DNA from: Dehalococcoidia bacterium
GTDB taxonomy: Bacteria; Chloroflexota; Dehalococcoidia; JACQUA01
DNA length: 23,697 nucleotides
Assembly: GCA_030689845.1 (NCBI GenBank)
Contig: JAUYHV010000254.1
Coordinates: forward strand, 1 to 23,697
Direction: 5' to 3'
The translations under genes and the position numbers were made by a program. Below are positions 7,762-15,049 of the stretch, piece by piece (position 1 is the stretch's first letter; each line of letters starts with the position of its first letter). The notes beneath the pieces are model-generated. The model had not been told where the DNA came from, ran no database searches, and was given only the letters and a program-made list of their open reading frames with translations.

Positions 7762-7778
7762 AATAATAATTATAAGCA
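7758..7778 (+). promoter_or_regulatory. Fur-box-like operator
   Basis: A 21-bp near-palindrome centred on A7768: one mismatched pair (positions 7762 and 7774) besides the centre. The inner 15 bp (7761-7775, TAATAAT-A-ATTATAA) match the Bacillus-type 7-1-7 Fur consensus TGATAAT-N-ATTATCA at 12 of 14 fixed positions. It overlaps the -10 box and the likely start point, where a bound repressor would block transcription. This fits an iron permease downstream. Binding by Fur itself is inference. Confidence 0.72.
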
Positions 7779-7806
7779 TATAAACATACAAATATAAGGA
7801 GGAAAC

Positions 7807-8655
7807 ATGCTTGGTTCGTATTTATTGACCTTCAGGGAGGTACTGGAAGCGGCGCTGGTTACAGCCATAATACTGGCTTACCTGTCCCGGACCGACCGTT
7901 CCGTTTTGAAAAAATCCGTGTGGATTGGAGTGTACCTGGCCGCAGGCGCCAGTGTTATATTCGGGGCTGCTATTTGGGCATTATATGGCAGCATATCAGA
8001 AGAGGCAGGAGTATTATTCGAAGCCATTGCCGCTTTTGTAGCAGTGATAGTCCTTACCTCGATGATATACTGGATGTCGACCCGGGGAAAAACCTTGAGA
8101 TCGGAGATTGAGAAAAAGGTAGGGGGGATAACCGTGGCGCGGGGAGCAGGGCTGGGTTTACTGGTCTTCTCCTTTATCGTCGTTGCAAGAGAGGGCGTTG
8201 AAACAGTTCTTTTTCTGACCCCGTTTCTGGTGCAGGATACCACCGGGACCCTTTTGGGCTTCGTCCTGGGCATGTTATCTTCCCTGGTGCTGTCATACGC
8301 CATTTTTAAAATGGGAATGGCAATCAACCTGAGGAAATTTTTCTATTTTACCAGTATCCTCCTGGTGCTGATGGCCGGAGGCCTGGCGGGTTACGGAGTC
8401 CATGAACTGCTGGAATACTTTGAAATAGTGAACATCGATACGGGGTGGCTGGGGAGAGCCGCCTATTCCCTGGGGATAGTGGGGGACAGCATCTGGCACC
8501 ACAAAGGCGCTATAGGTTCCATTTTCAACGTAATGTTCGGTTACACCGCTAAGGCCGAGTGGGCCAGGGTGATAGTGCATGTCGCTTATCTGATTGTGGC
8601 ATTACCCCTGATAATAAGGGAATACCGCCGAGGTGGGGAATCAAGTAACCCTTAA
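7807..8655 (+). CDS. FTR1 / EfeU-type high-affinity iron permease
   Basis: 282 aa polytopic membrane protein with about seven hydrophobic helices. Both conserved iron-translocation motifs of the FTR1 family are present: RExxE as REVLE (10-14) in helix 1 and REGVE (128-132) in helix 4. Family members move iron across the cytoplasmic membrane, in yeast as Fe3+ coupled to a ferroxidase and in bacteria as part of EfeUOB or related systems. No EfeO/EfeB-like partner is adjacent. It is monocistronic: strong AAGGAGG ribosome binding site 5-6 nt before the ATG, its own promoter and Fur-like operator, and an intrinsic terminator 130 bp downstream. A WHHKGAIG stretch near the C-terminal helices is also typical of the bacterial family. 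Confidence 0.93.
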   Translation: MLGSYLLTFREVLEAALVTAIILAYLSRTDRSVLKKSVWIGVYLAAGASVIFGAAIWALYGSISEEAGVLFEAIAAFVAVIVLTSMIYWMSTRGKTLRSEIEKKVGGITVARGAGLGLLVFSFIVVAREGVETVLFLTPFLVQDTTGTLLGFVLGMLSSLVLSYAIFKMGMAINLRKFFYFTSILLVLMAGGLAGYGVHELLEYFEIVNIDTGWLGRAAYSLGIVGDSIWHHKGAIGSIFNVMFGYTAKAEWARVIVHVAYLIVALPLIIREYRRGGESSNP

Positions 8656-8781
8656 GGGAGGATGTCTGAAAGACAGGTGGACGCCGGATGATCGGGGGGT
8701 GGGTAGAGGAATGATCAGGGGATTTCATCCCGGGGTTTGTCCTATTAGTTCATAACAATACCATCGGAAAGGTTTTTCAAC

Positions 8782-8811
8782 AAAAAGCCCGCCGTTCGGC
8801 GGGCTTTTTTT
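8782..8811 (+). terminator. intrinsic terminator after FTR1
   Basis: The GC-rich stem GCCCGCC/GGCGGGC (8787-8793 with 8798-8804, GTTC loop) is extended by A5 on the left against a run of seven T on the right. It is a textbook rho-independent terminator; the A-tract makes it potentially bidirectional. Confidence 0.95.
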
Positions 8812-9000
8812 ATCGGTGAAGTATGTGTACAAACTCCATTTATCCTGTTATTGCGTGGGAAGCGTGGCAGTCTCGTTCGGTGACACTGGTAACCCTGAGA
8901 TTGTTTCGGCATTTTGTGTCCCGCAACGAAATTGAAATCGGTGAATTAAAGTTTACAGCAGCAGGATGGAGTTTTTAAGGCTTTATCCACTGATTAAGGT

Positions 9001-9030
9001 TTGTAATAATGGGCGGTGGCAGTCTATAAT
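9001..9030 (+). promoter_or_regulatory. probable purF promoter
   Basis: TTGTAA (9001-9006), an 18-nt spacer and a perfect TATAAT (9025-9030), 62 bp before the purF GTG. No PurR-box pair was recognised. Confidence 0.55.
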
Positions 9031-9091
9031 AATTGTGAAAGGTAAATCTGTCTTCTATGTTCGGATACCTCCGCTGGAGATATAAAATATA

Positions 9092-10513
9092 GTGGATTTC
9101 GGCTGGCGCGAAGCCTGCGGGATATTCGGGGTATACGGTCCTGGCGAGGACGTGAGCAGGTTAACGTTTTTTGCCCTTTTTGCCCTCCAGCACCGGGGAC
9201 AGGAGAGCGCCGGCATTGCCACCTCCGACGGCCGGGATATCCAGGTGTACTCCGATATGGGGCTGGTGTCCCAGGTTTTTGACGAAGATGTCCTGGGGCG
9301 GTTGAAAGGTCACATTGCTATCGGACATACCCGCTACTCCACAACTGGTTCCAACCGCCCGGCGAATGCCCAGCCTGTGCTGGTAAATGGCTCAAACAGG
9401 CCAATGGCGCTGGCCCACAACGGGAACATTGTCAACGCCGGGTATTTGAGGCAGGAACTGGAGGATTCCGGGTATAAATTCGTTTCATCTACTGATTCCG
9501 AGGTGATTGCCCTGATGATCCTCGCCTCTCCGGGGAAAGACCTGGTGGCGAAGATCAGGCATACCATGGGACGCTTGCAGGGAGCCTATTCCCTGGCAAT
9601 AATGACCAAAGATTCCCTGATAGCTGTTCGAGACCCTTTTGGCGTCCGGCCGCTGTGCATGGGTAAACTGGGGGACAGTTGGGCGGTAGCGTCGGAGACC
9701 TGTGCCCTGGACCATATCGGGGCGGATTTTGTCAGGGAGATAGAACCCAACGAGATCCTTGTTGTCAACCAGTCGGGTATCGACAGCTTTAAAGAACCCT
9801 CCGGGCGTAAGGCGCTCTGCATATTTGAATATATTTACTTCGCCCGCCCTGACAGCATTATCGACGGGCGACTGCTTTACCCGGCCAGGGAGGCCATGGG
9901 CGAGGCCCTTTGCAAGGAACATGCCGTTGATGCCGACCTGGTGATGGGAGTTCCGGACTCGGCCATAGCTGCTTCCATGGGTTACGCCCGCTGTTCAGGA
10001 TTACCATTGCGGGAGGGACTGATGAAAAACCGCTACGTGGGAAGGACCTTTATTGAACCTGATCAGAGGATCAGGGAACTCGGGGTAAAGCTCAAATTTA
10101 ACCCCATGCCCGGCGTCCTCTCGGATAAACGTATCGTCGTAGTCGATGACAGTATAGTCCGTGGCACAACAACACCGCGGGTGATTAACATGTTGCGAAA
10201 GGCCGGGGCCAAAGAAATACATATGCGCATCTGTGCTCCTCCTATCCGGCACCCCTGTTTTTTTGGTGTGGACATGGCAACGCGCTGGGAACTGATTGCA
10301 GCTCAAAAGACCATCCCTGAAATAAAGGAATTTATCGGTGCCGATTCCCTGGGTTACCTGAGTCTCGATGGACTTGTAAAGTCAGTAGGTTTACCCAGGG
10401 AAAAATTTTGTCTTGCCTGTTTTACCGGGGACTACCCGATTCCCGTGCAACTTGAGATGGACAAGTTAGCCCTGGAAACAGTCCGGCCTGATTCTGCAGG
10501 GGTTTCCTGTTAA
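9092..10513 (+). CDS. purF: amidophosphoribosyltransferase
   Basis: First committed step of purine synthesis: PRPP plus glutamine gives 5-phosphoribosylamine. 473 aa. The start is GTG at 9092, giving an 8-residue propeptide (MDFGWREA) whose removal would expose Cys9, the N-terminal glutaminase nucleophile (CGIFGVYG). GHTRYSTTG (78-86) belongs to the glutamine site. The PRPP loop is RIVVVDDSIVRGTT (347-360). Cys243, Cys389, Cys440 and Cys443 are at the expected places for the four [4Fe-4S] ligands of the oxygen-sensitive Bacillus subtilis type. The ribosome binding site is poor (GGAG 12 nt upstream, inside a small hairpin). The next purine gene is purH; purM and purN, often between them, are absent. 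Confidence 0.97.
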   Translation: MDFGWREACGIFGVYGPGEDVSRLTFFALFALQHRGQESAGIATSDGRDIQVYSDMGLVSQVFDEDVLGRLKGHIAIGHTRYSTTGSNRPANAQPVLVNGSNRPMALAHNGNIVNAGYLRQELEDSGYKFVSSTDSEVIALMILASPGKDLVAKIRHTMGRLQGAYSLAIMTKDSLIAVRDPFGVRPLCMGKLGDSWAVASETCALDHIGADFVREIEPNEILVVNQSGIDSFKEPSGRKALCIFEYIYFARPDSIIDGRLLYPAREAMGEALCKEHAVDADLVMGVPDSAIAASMGYARCSGLPLREGLMKNRYVGRTFIEPDQRIRELGVKLKFNPMPGVLSDKRIVVVDDSIVRGTTTPRVINMLRKAGAKEIHMRICAPPIRHPCFFGVDMATRWELIAAQKTIPEIKEFIGADSLGYLSLDGLVKSVGLPREKFCLACFTGDYPIPVQLEMDKLALETVRPDSAGVSC

Positions 10514-10621
10514 AAAGCTTTGCTGATTTGCCGGCACTCCACATTTAAAATAATTACACGACAAGGTTATTTAACCGGACTACCCTGGTTTGTTTTATAT
10601 CGATAAAGCTATGGAGGTCAA

Positions 10622-12166
10622 ATGAGAGCAATAATCAGCGTTTTCAATAAAAATGGTGTTGTTGATTTCGCCCGGGGGTTGTCAGGCCTGGGATTTGATT
10701 TATTCAGCACGGGGGGTACCAAAAAAGCCCTTCAAGATAACCGGGTAAAAGTGCACAGCGTGTCCGAAATAACCGGTTTTCCTGAAATACTGGATGGGAG
10801 GGTCAAGACGTTGCATCCGGCAGTCCACGGAGGGATACTGGCAAGGAGGGACATGGAATCTCACATGGCCCAGCTCCGGGAGAATAAAATCGAACCGATA
10901 GACCTGGTGGCTGTAAACCTGTACCCTTTCGTTGAGACGATATCAAAACCCGGAGTCGGCCTGGCCGAGGCCCTGGAAAATATAGATATCGGCGGACCAA
11001 CTATGATCAGGGCTGCGGCTAAAAATTTCCCCCATGTCCTGGTAGTGGTGGACCCGGCCGATTACCAGCCTGTACTGGAGAAATTAAAAAAGGGCGGCCT
11101 TGACAGTGACTACCGGCGCACGTTGTCCCAGAAAGCCTTTCAGCACGTGGCAGTTTACGATACCGCTATCGCCCGGTACCTTTATCAGGGGACTGGGTTC
11201 TCCGGGGAAATGACTATCTCTTTGAAGAAACAGCAGGATCTGCGGTACGGGGAAAATTCTCATCAGAAAGCCGCTTTTTACAGCGAAACCGGGGCAGTTT
11301 CCGTTACGGACAACAGCATGGTCAAAGCCGAGCAGTTGAGCGGACCGGAACTGTCCTTCAATAATATCCTCGACCTGGACGCTGCCGTTGCCGCGGCATC
11401 GGACTACCTGTCACCGACCGTGGCCATCATCAAGCACACTAATGCCTGTGGTCTTGCCAGTCACGAAGACCTGCTTTTAGCCTATACCAGGGCGCTGGAG
11501 GGCGATCCCGTGGCTGCTTTCGGAGGCGTTGTAGCCATAAACCGGCCCGTTGACCTGCGGTTGGCCCAGGAAATCGGCAAGACCCATTATGACGCAATTA
11601 TAGCTCCCATTTTTAGCCCGGAAGCAGCAGAAGTTTTTAAAAATAAAAAAAACCTCCGCCTTCTCGCTCTCCCCGGGATGGTACAGCCCCGGAAGGGCGG
11701 TAAAGCTGAAGGTTACGACTACCGCAGGGTAGTAGGCGGTCTTCTGGTTCAGACATGGGATATCGTTGGGGAAGAGGAGTTTATAGGGAAGGTAGTCACA
11801 AAGCGGGAACCGACACCCCGGGAAATGGTCGACCTGGCTTTTGCCTGGAGGGCTGTAAAACACATTAAATCCAACGCGATTGTGCTGGCAAAAGGGGAGC
11901 AACTGCTGGGGATGGGGGCAGGACAGCCGAGCCGCGTGGTCAGCGTGGAGCTGGCGCTGAAAAAAGCCGGGAGAAAGGCACAGGGCAGCGTCCTGGGTTC
12001 AGATGCCTTTTTCCCATTTCCTGACGGTGTTGAACTGGCTGCTAGCGGGGGGATAAAAGCTATTGTCCAGCCCGGGGGCTCTGTAAAAGATGATGAGGCA
12101 ATAGAGGTAGCAAATAAACACAAAATGGCTATGATTTTTACGGGTCACAGGCATTTCAAGCACTGA
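10622..12166 (+). CDS. purH: bifunctional AICAR transformylase / IMP cyclohydrolase
   Basis: Catalyses the last two steps to IMP. 514 aa, standard length. The N-terminal MGS-like cyclohydrolase domain (about 1-195) shows STGGTKKAL and the ILDGRVKTLHPAVHGGIL segment. The C-terminal transformylase domain carries QDLRYGENSHQKAAFY, KHTNACG (catalytic Lys-His pair), GVVAINRPVD and the terminal FTGHRHFKH. ATG with GGAGGT 4 nt upstream. It follows purF by 108 bp. That gap has only a weak promoter candidate (TTGCCG-17-TAATTA) and no terminator, so purF-purH co-transcription is likely. Confidence 0.97.
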   Translation: MRAIISVFNKNGVVDFARGLSGLGFDLFSTGGTKKALQDNRVKVHSVSEITGFPEILDGRVKTLHPAVHGGILARRDMESHMAQLRENKIEPIDLVAVNLYPFVETISKPGVGLAEALENIDIGGPTMIRAAAKNFPHVLVVVDPADYQPVLEKLKKGGLDSDYRRTLSQKAFQHVAVYDTAIARYLYQGTGFSGEMTISLKKQQDLRYGENSHQKAAFYSETGAVSVTDNSMVKAEQLSGPELSFNNILDLDAAVAAASDYLSPTVAIIKHTNACGLASHEDLLLAYTRALEGDPVAAFGGVVAINRPVDLRLAQEIGKTHYDAIIAPIFSPEAAEVFKNKKNLRLLALPGMVQPRKGGKAEGYDYRRVVGGLLVQTWDIVGEEEFIGKVVTKREPTPREMVDLAFAWRAVKHIKSNAIVLAKGEQLLGMGAGQPSRVVSVELALKKAGRKAQGSVLGSDAFFPFPDGVELAASGGIKAIVQPGGSVKDDEAIEVANKHKMAMIFTGHRHFKH

Positions 12167-12193
12167 TTAAAGTTAACAAATTTGGGAAAACGA

Positions 12194-12529
12194 ATGGTTT
12201 CTGAATTACCTGACACCCGGGGAGGAATCATACCAAAACAGGCCATGATTACAGTTGATAAAGACACTTTTACGGCGTTGAGGAATAAAATACGAAAGAA
12301 TGAAAACCTCGAGGAATGCCGTGAGCATTTGAAGAGCATAATAGAAATTAAACAAGCCCATGAGTGGCGGGCTGACATTGCTTCTTGTTTCTGTGTTGGC
12401 TGGGCTCTTCCCGTACATCTCGGATGGGAGGTAAGATTGCTGGAAGAGTCTTTATGGGCGCTGGAAGACGGAGACACTGAGAAAGCAGCCCGGAAACTGG
12501 ATGAACTTATAAAAATACAACAGGAATAA
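12194..12529 (+). CDS. hypothetical protein, 111 aa
   Basis: Not recognised. ATG at 12194 is chosen over an in-frame TTG at 12182; neither has a strong ribosome binding site. The protein is soluble, largely helical by eye, with no signal peptide. It has charged helices at both ends (residues 27-54 and 81-110) around a central hydrophobic segment with His and Cys: AHEWRADIASCFCVGWALPVHLGWE (split here as AHEWRADIASCF and CVGWALPVHLGWE). The C-terminal LLEESLWALEDGDTEKAARK looks like an antiparallel helix pair. It starts 27 bp after purH and ends 41 bp before the GalT-like gene, so it belongs to the purH-downstream transcription unit. Reality as a gene is supported by its position filling the gap and by sensible composition; function is unknown. 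Confidence 0.7.
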   Translation: MVSELPDTRGGIIPKQAMITVDKDTFTALRNKIRKNENLEECREHLKSIIEIKQAHEWRADIASCFCVGWALPVHLGWEVRLLEESLWALEDGDTEKAARKLDELIKIQQE

Positions 12530-12570
12530 CGTATAATTATTGGCAATCTTAGTATCAAAGGCAGTAATAT

Positions 12571-13731
12571 TTGAACGGGAATTCGGAAGGTGTCAACCAT
12601 AACCTGTCTGGAATAGCTGACCTGGATATCCGTGTAAAGGCGCTGTCCCGGGAAGACAGGAAATTGTTCAGGCGTATATTCCACATGAGCGCCGGGGAAG
12701 GGCAACTGGAGCCTCCGGATTCTATGCTTCCATGGATTGAAAAACAGTTCGGCTCTATCGATGCTACTAAAAAACAGAAAATAGTTAAAGTTACCAACCT
12801 GGTCACATTTGAAGGGGCGTTGTTTAACCGGCTGCGGGCCAGCCGTCCCATCGAGACCAGGGAAAAACTGATGATCGAAGCCAGGATAATCGACCACAGT
12901 TTCGATGATCCTTTACGCCGCCCCATGGACAGCACCCCTGCCGACACTTTCGGGCGCGTAAAAGGTAAGTTTACGGTGACGGCCAGCAATATCGCTAAGT
13001 ACGATGCCTACCACGGAATCATAATTTTCGATGATTATAACCCTCTTCACTTTGACAAAGAAGAAATTATAGATTACCTGGATACGGGCTGGGAGTGGGC
13101 AAAAAAGGCTCACGATGCTGATCCATCGGCTAAGTATTACTTTTTTCTATGGAACTGCTTACGCAGGGCTGGGGCATCCCTGCTTCATGGCCATGCCCAG
13201 GTGACACTAAGCCGCGGTATGCATTATGCAAAAATCGAGGGCCTGCGCCGTGCAGCATTGCGTTACAGGTCCCGTTATAAAAGCGATTATTTCGATGACC
13301 TGTTCAGTGTACACCAGTCCCTGGGGCTGGCCGTGGAAATGGATGGGGTGAGATTGATGGCATACCTTACACCGGTTAAAGAAAAAGAAATAATGATAAT
13401 GTCTGATAAATATGATACACCTTTTAAAGAGTATATTTATCATGCCCTGGCGTGCTTGCGGGATTCTATGAATGTGACGAATTTTAACATGGCTCTCTTT
13501 GTTCCTCCGCCGTGGAAAGTCAGGGAAAACTGGTCCGGGTTTCCCATTATTGCCAGGATGGTTGACAGGGGAGACCAGAAGAGCGGTTCCTGTGATATAG
13601 GCACCATGGAACTTTATGCCGCCTGCGTTATATCCAGCGACCCCTATGAGGTCGTCCGGCTGTTGAAGCAGTGCCGCCTGGTTCTGCCGGAGGAGACTGA
13701 AGGACAGCCGGCGCCGGCAGCGGAGAAATAA
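12571..13731 (+). CDS. GalT / HIT-superfamily-like nucleotidyltransferase or phosphorylase
   Basis: 386 aa, divergent. The key feature is GASLLHGHAQVTLS (201-214): the H-x-H-x-Q signature (His206, His208, Gln210) of the HIT superfamily branch that includes galactose-1-phosphate uridylyltransferase (HPHGQ) and Ap4A or ADP-sugar phosphorylases. His208 would be the nucleophile forming a nucleotidyl intermediate. Upstream, FTVTASNIAKYDAYHGIIIF (134-153) resembles the strand that positions phosphate in GalT. The zinc-site cysteines of classical GalT are not seen. TTG start at 12571 with an AAGGCAG ribosome binding site; the first ATG is too far in. The stop is 1 bp before the glycosyltransferase ATG, so translation is coupled. 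A nucleotide-sugar role is inference from this coupling. Confidence 0.75.
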   Translation: MNGNSEGVNHNLSGIADLDIRVKALSREDRKLFRRIFHMSAGEGQLEPPDSMLPWIEKQFGSIDATKKQKIVKVTNLVTFEGALFNRLRASRPIETREKLMIEARIIDHSFDDPLRRPMDSTPADTFGRVKGKFTVTASNIAKYDAYHGIIIFDDYNPLHFDKEEIIDYLDTGWEWAKKAHDADPSAKYYFFLWNCLRRAGASLLHGHAQVTLSRGMHYAKIEGLRRAALRYRSRYKSDYFDDLFSVHQSLGLAVEMDGVRLMAYLTPVKEKEIMIMSDKYDTPFKEYIYHALACLRDSMNVTNFNMALFVPPPWKVRENWSGFPIIARMVDRGDQKSGSCDIGTMELYAACVISSDPYEVVRLLKQCRLVLPEETEGQPAPAAEK

Positions 13732-13732
13732 T

Positions 13733-14476
13733 ATGAAGAGCGTGGATATAATCATCCCTGTTTACAACGAAGAAGAGGCTTTGCCCGGAAGTATTGCCAC
13801 CCTGGACCTGTTTCTCAGGGAAAACGTAAGAAATACCTGTACTATTACCATTGCGGATAACGGTTCCACGGATAAAACAGCAGCAATTGCCGGGGAACTC
13901 GCTAAAAAGTACCCGGAAGTGAGATTGGTGCACCTGGACCAGAAGGGAAGGGGACACGCCCTGTATAAAACCCTCCTGGAAAGCCAGGCTGATATTGTCG
14001 GGTACATGGATGTTGACCTTTCCACCGACCTCAAGGCTTTTCCCCTGTTGATTGCCGCCATCGAGGGGGATTATGATATATCCATAGGTTCCCGGTTGCT
14101 ACCGGAATCCCGGGTAGTGCGCTCCCCCAAGCGCGAGTTCGTATCCCGTGTTTATAATCTCATGGTCAGGGTTATGTTCTTTACCGGATTTCACGACGCT
14201 CAATGCGGTTTTAAGGCGATAAAGAGGGAGGTCGCTCAGAAACTCGTCCCTCTGGTTGAGAATAAAAACTGGTTTTTCGATACCGAACTACTGCTTCTGG
14301 CGCAGAAAGGTGGCTATTCCATAAAGGAACTGCCAGTGGAGTGGGCGGAGGACCCGGGAACGACGGTTCACGTTGGAAAAACCGCCTGGGAGGATATCAA
14401 GGGACTGTTGCGCATGCGTTTTCACCCGAGCCGCGGTTTAGGAAAACTCAAAAAAAGTCATATTAAAGGGGGTTGA
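13733..14476 (+). CDS. glycosyltransferase family 2 (Dpm1/ALG5-like)
   Basis: 247 aa GT-A fold enzyme. Start: DIIIPVYNEEEALPGS (5-20); nucleotide-binding ADNGSTDKT (41-49); metal-binding DxD in YMDVDLSTD (91-99, Asp93 and Asp95). GFHDAQCGFKAIKRE and the WFFDTELLLLAQKGGYSIKELPVEW segment are characteristic of dolichyl/polyprenyl-phosphate mannosyl- or glucosyltransferases. No transmembrane segment is attached, so it would act at the inner face of the membrane as a peripheral enzyme. GGAGAAATA directly before the ATG provides the ribosome binding site inside the end of the preceding gene. Donor and acceptor are not known; polyprenyl phosphate as acceptor is family-based inference. Confidence 0.9.
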   Translation: MKSVDIIIPVYNEEEALPGSIATLDLFLRENVRNTCTITIADNGSTDKTAAIAGELAKKYPEVRLVHLDQKGRGHALYKTLLESQADIVGYMDVDLSTDLKAFPLLIAAIEGDYDISIGSRLLPESRVVRSPKREFVSRVYNLMVRVMFFTGFHDAQCGFKAIKREVAQKLVPLVENKNWFFDTELLLLAQKGGYSIKELPVEWAEDPGTTVHVGKTAWEDIKGLLRMRFHPSRGLGKLKKSHIKGG

Positions 14477-14479
14477 AAG

Positions 14480-15049
14480 ATGGCAAGGGCGGTTATTGTG
14501 GTTGATATGCTTAAGGGTTTTCTTGAAGAAAAATATCCCCTCTTTTGCGGCCAGGCGGCCCGGCGCATTATTCCTAATGTTCGCAGCCTTCTGGAGGACG
14601 AGATAAAAAAGGGTTCGCAAATATTTTTCCTGTGCGATAACCATTCTCCGGACGACGAAGAGTTTGCCATGTTCCCCCCTCATTGTATAGCTGGAACTGA
14701 GGAGGCGGAAATCATCCCCGAACTGGCGTCTGTCCCGGGTAAAATAATCCCCAAGAGACGTTTTAGCTGTTTCTTCAGGACCGGGCTGGAAGGGTTGATT
14801 AATGAAATGCGCCCGGAAGCCGTGGTAGTGTGTGGTGTCTGCACGGATATTTGTGTTATGCACACCGTGGCAGATGCGCGAAACATGGGGCTCCAGGTAG
14901 AGGTCCCCGTCGATTGTGTAGCTTCTTTTGATGCGGGAGCACACCGTTTTGCCCTGGAACATATGAAGAAGGTACTGGGCGCGCGGCTCATCCGTATTGC
15001 AGGACAGCCTCCGGTCAAAGCTGGCGCTGGCGAAGAATCCTGTGAATGA
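14480..15049 (+). CDS. isochorismatase-family cysteine hydrolase, nicotinamidase-like
   Basis: 189 aa. The cysteine hydrolase triad is visible: Asp9 (VVDMLKGF), Lys92 (PKRRFS) and Cys125 (GVCTDICV). Asp53, His55 and His69 (LCDNHSPDD and FPPHCIAGTE) correspond to the metal-binding D-x-H...H site and the PxHC-x-GT motif of nicotinamidases. Deamidation of nicotinamide to nicotinate (PncA activity, NAD salvage) is therefore the most likely role, although plain isochorismatase-like hydrolases share much of this pattern. ATG start behind AAAGGGGGTT, 3 bp after the glycosyltransferase stop. Its link to the sugar genes before it is positional only. Confidence 0.85.
   Translation: MARAVIVVDMLKGFLEEKYPLFCGQAARRIIPNVRSLLEDEIKKGSQIFFLCDNHSPDDEEFAMFPPHCIAGTEEAEIIPELASVPGKIIPKRRFSCFFRTGLEGLINEMRPEAVVVCGVCTDICVMHTVADARNMGLQVEVPVDCVASFDAGAHRFALEHMKKVLGARLIRIAGQPPVKAGAGEESCE

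Larger units (their letters stand above)
8656..9091. other. intergenic region between FTR1 and purF
   Basis: A stretch of 436 bp. It holds the FTR1 terminator (8782-8811) and a probable purF promoter (9001-9030). I looked for a guanine/PRPP riboswitch or T-box in the 60-nt leader and in 8812-9000 and found none. A small CTCC-GCT-GGAG hairpin (9069-9079) covers the only candidate purF ribosome binding site. Confidence 0.6.

Noticed and set aside
8812..9091. Possible purine or PRPP riboswitch in front of purF
   Set aside because: None of the conserved loop sequences of the purine riboswitch could be found and no terminator hairpin precedes the start codon.
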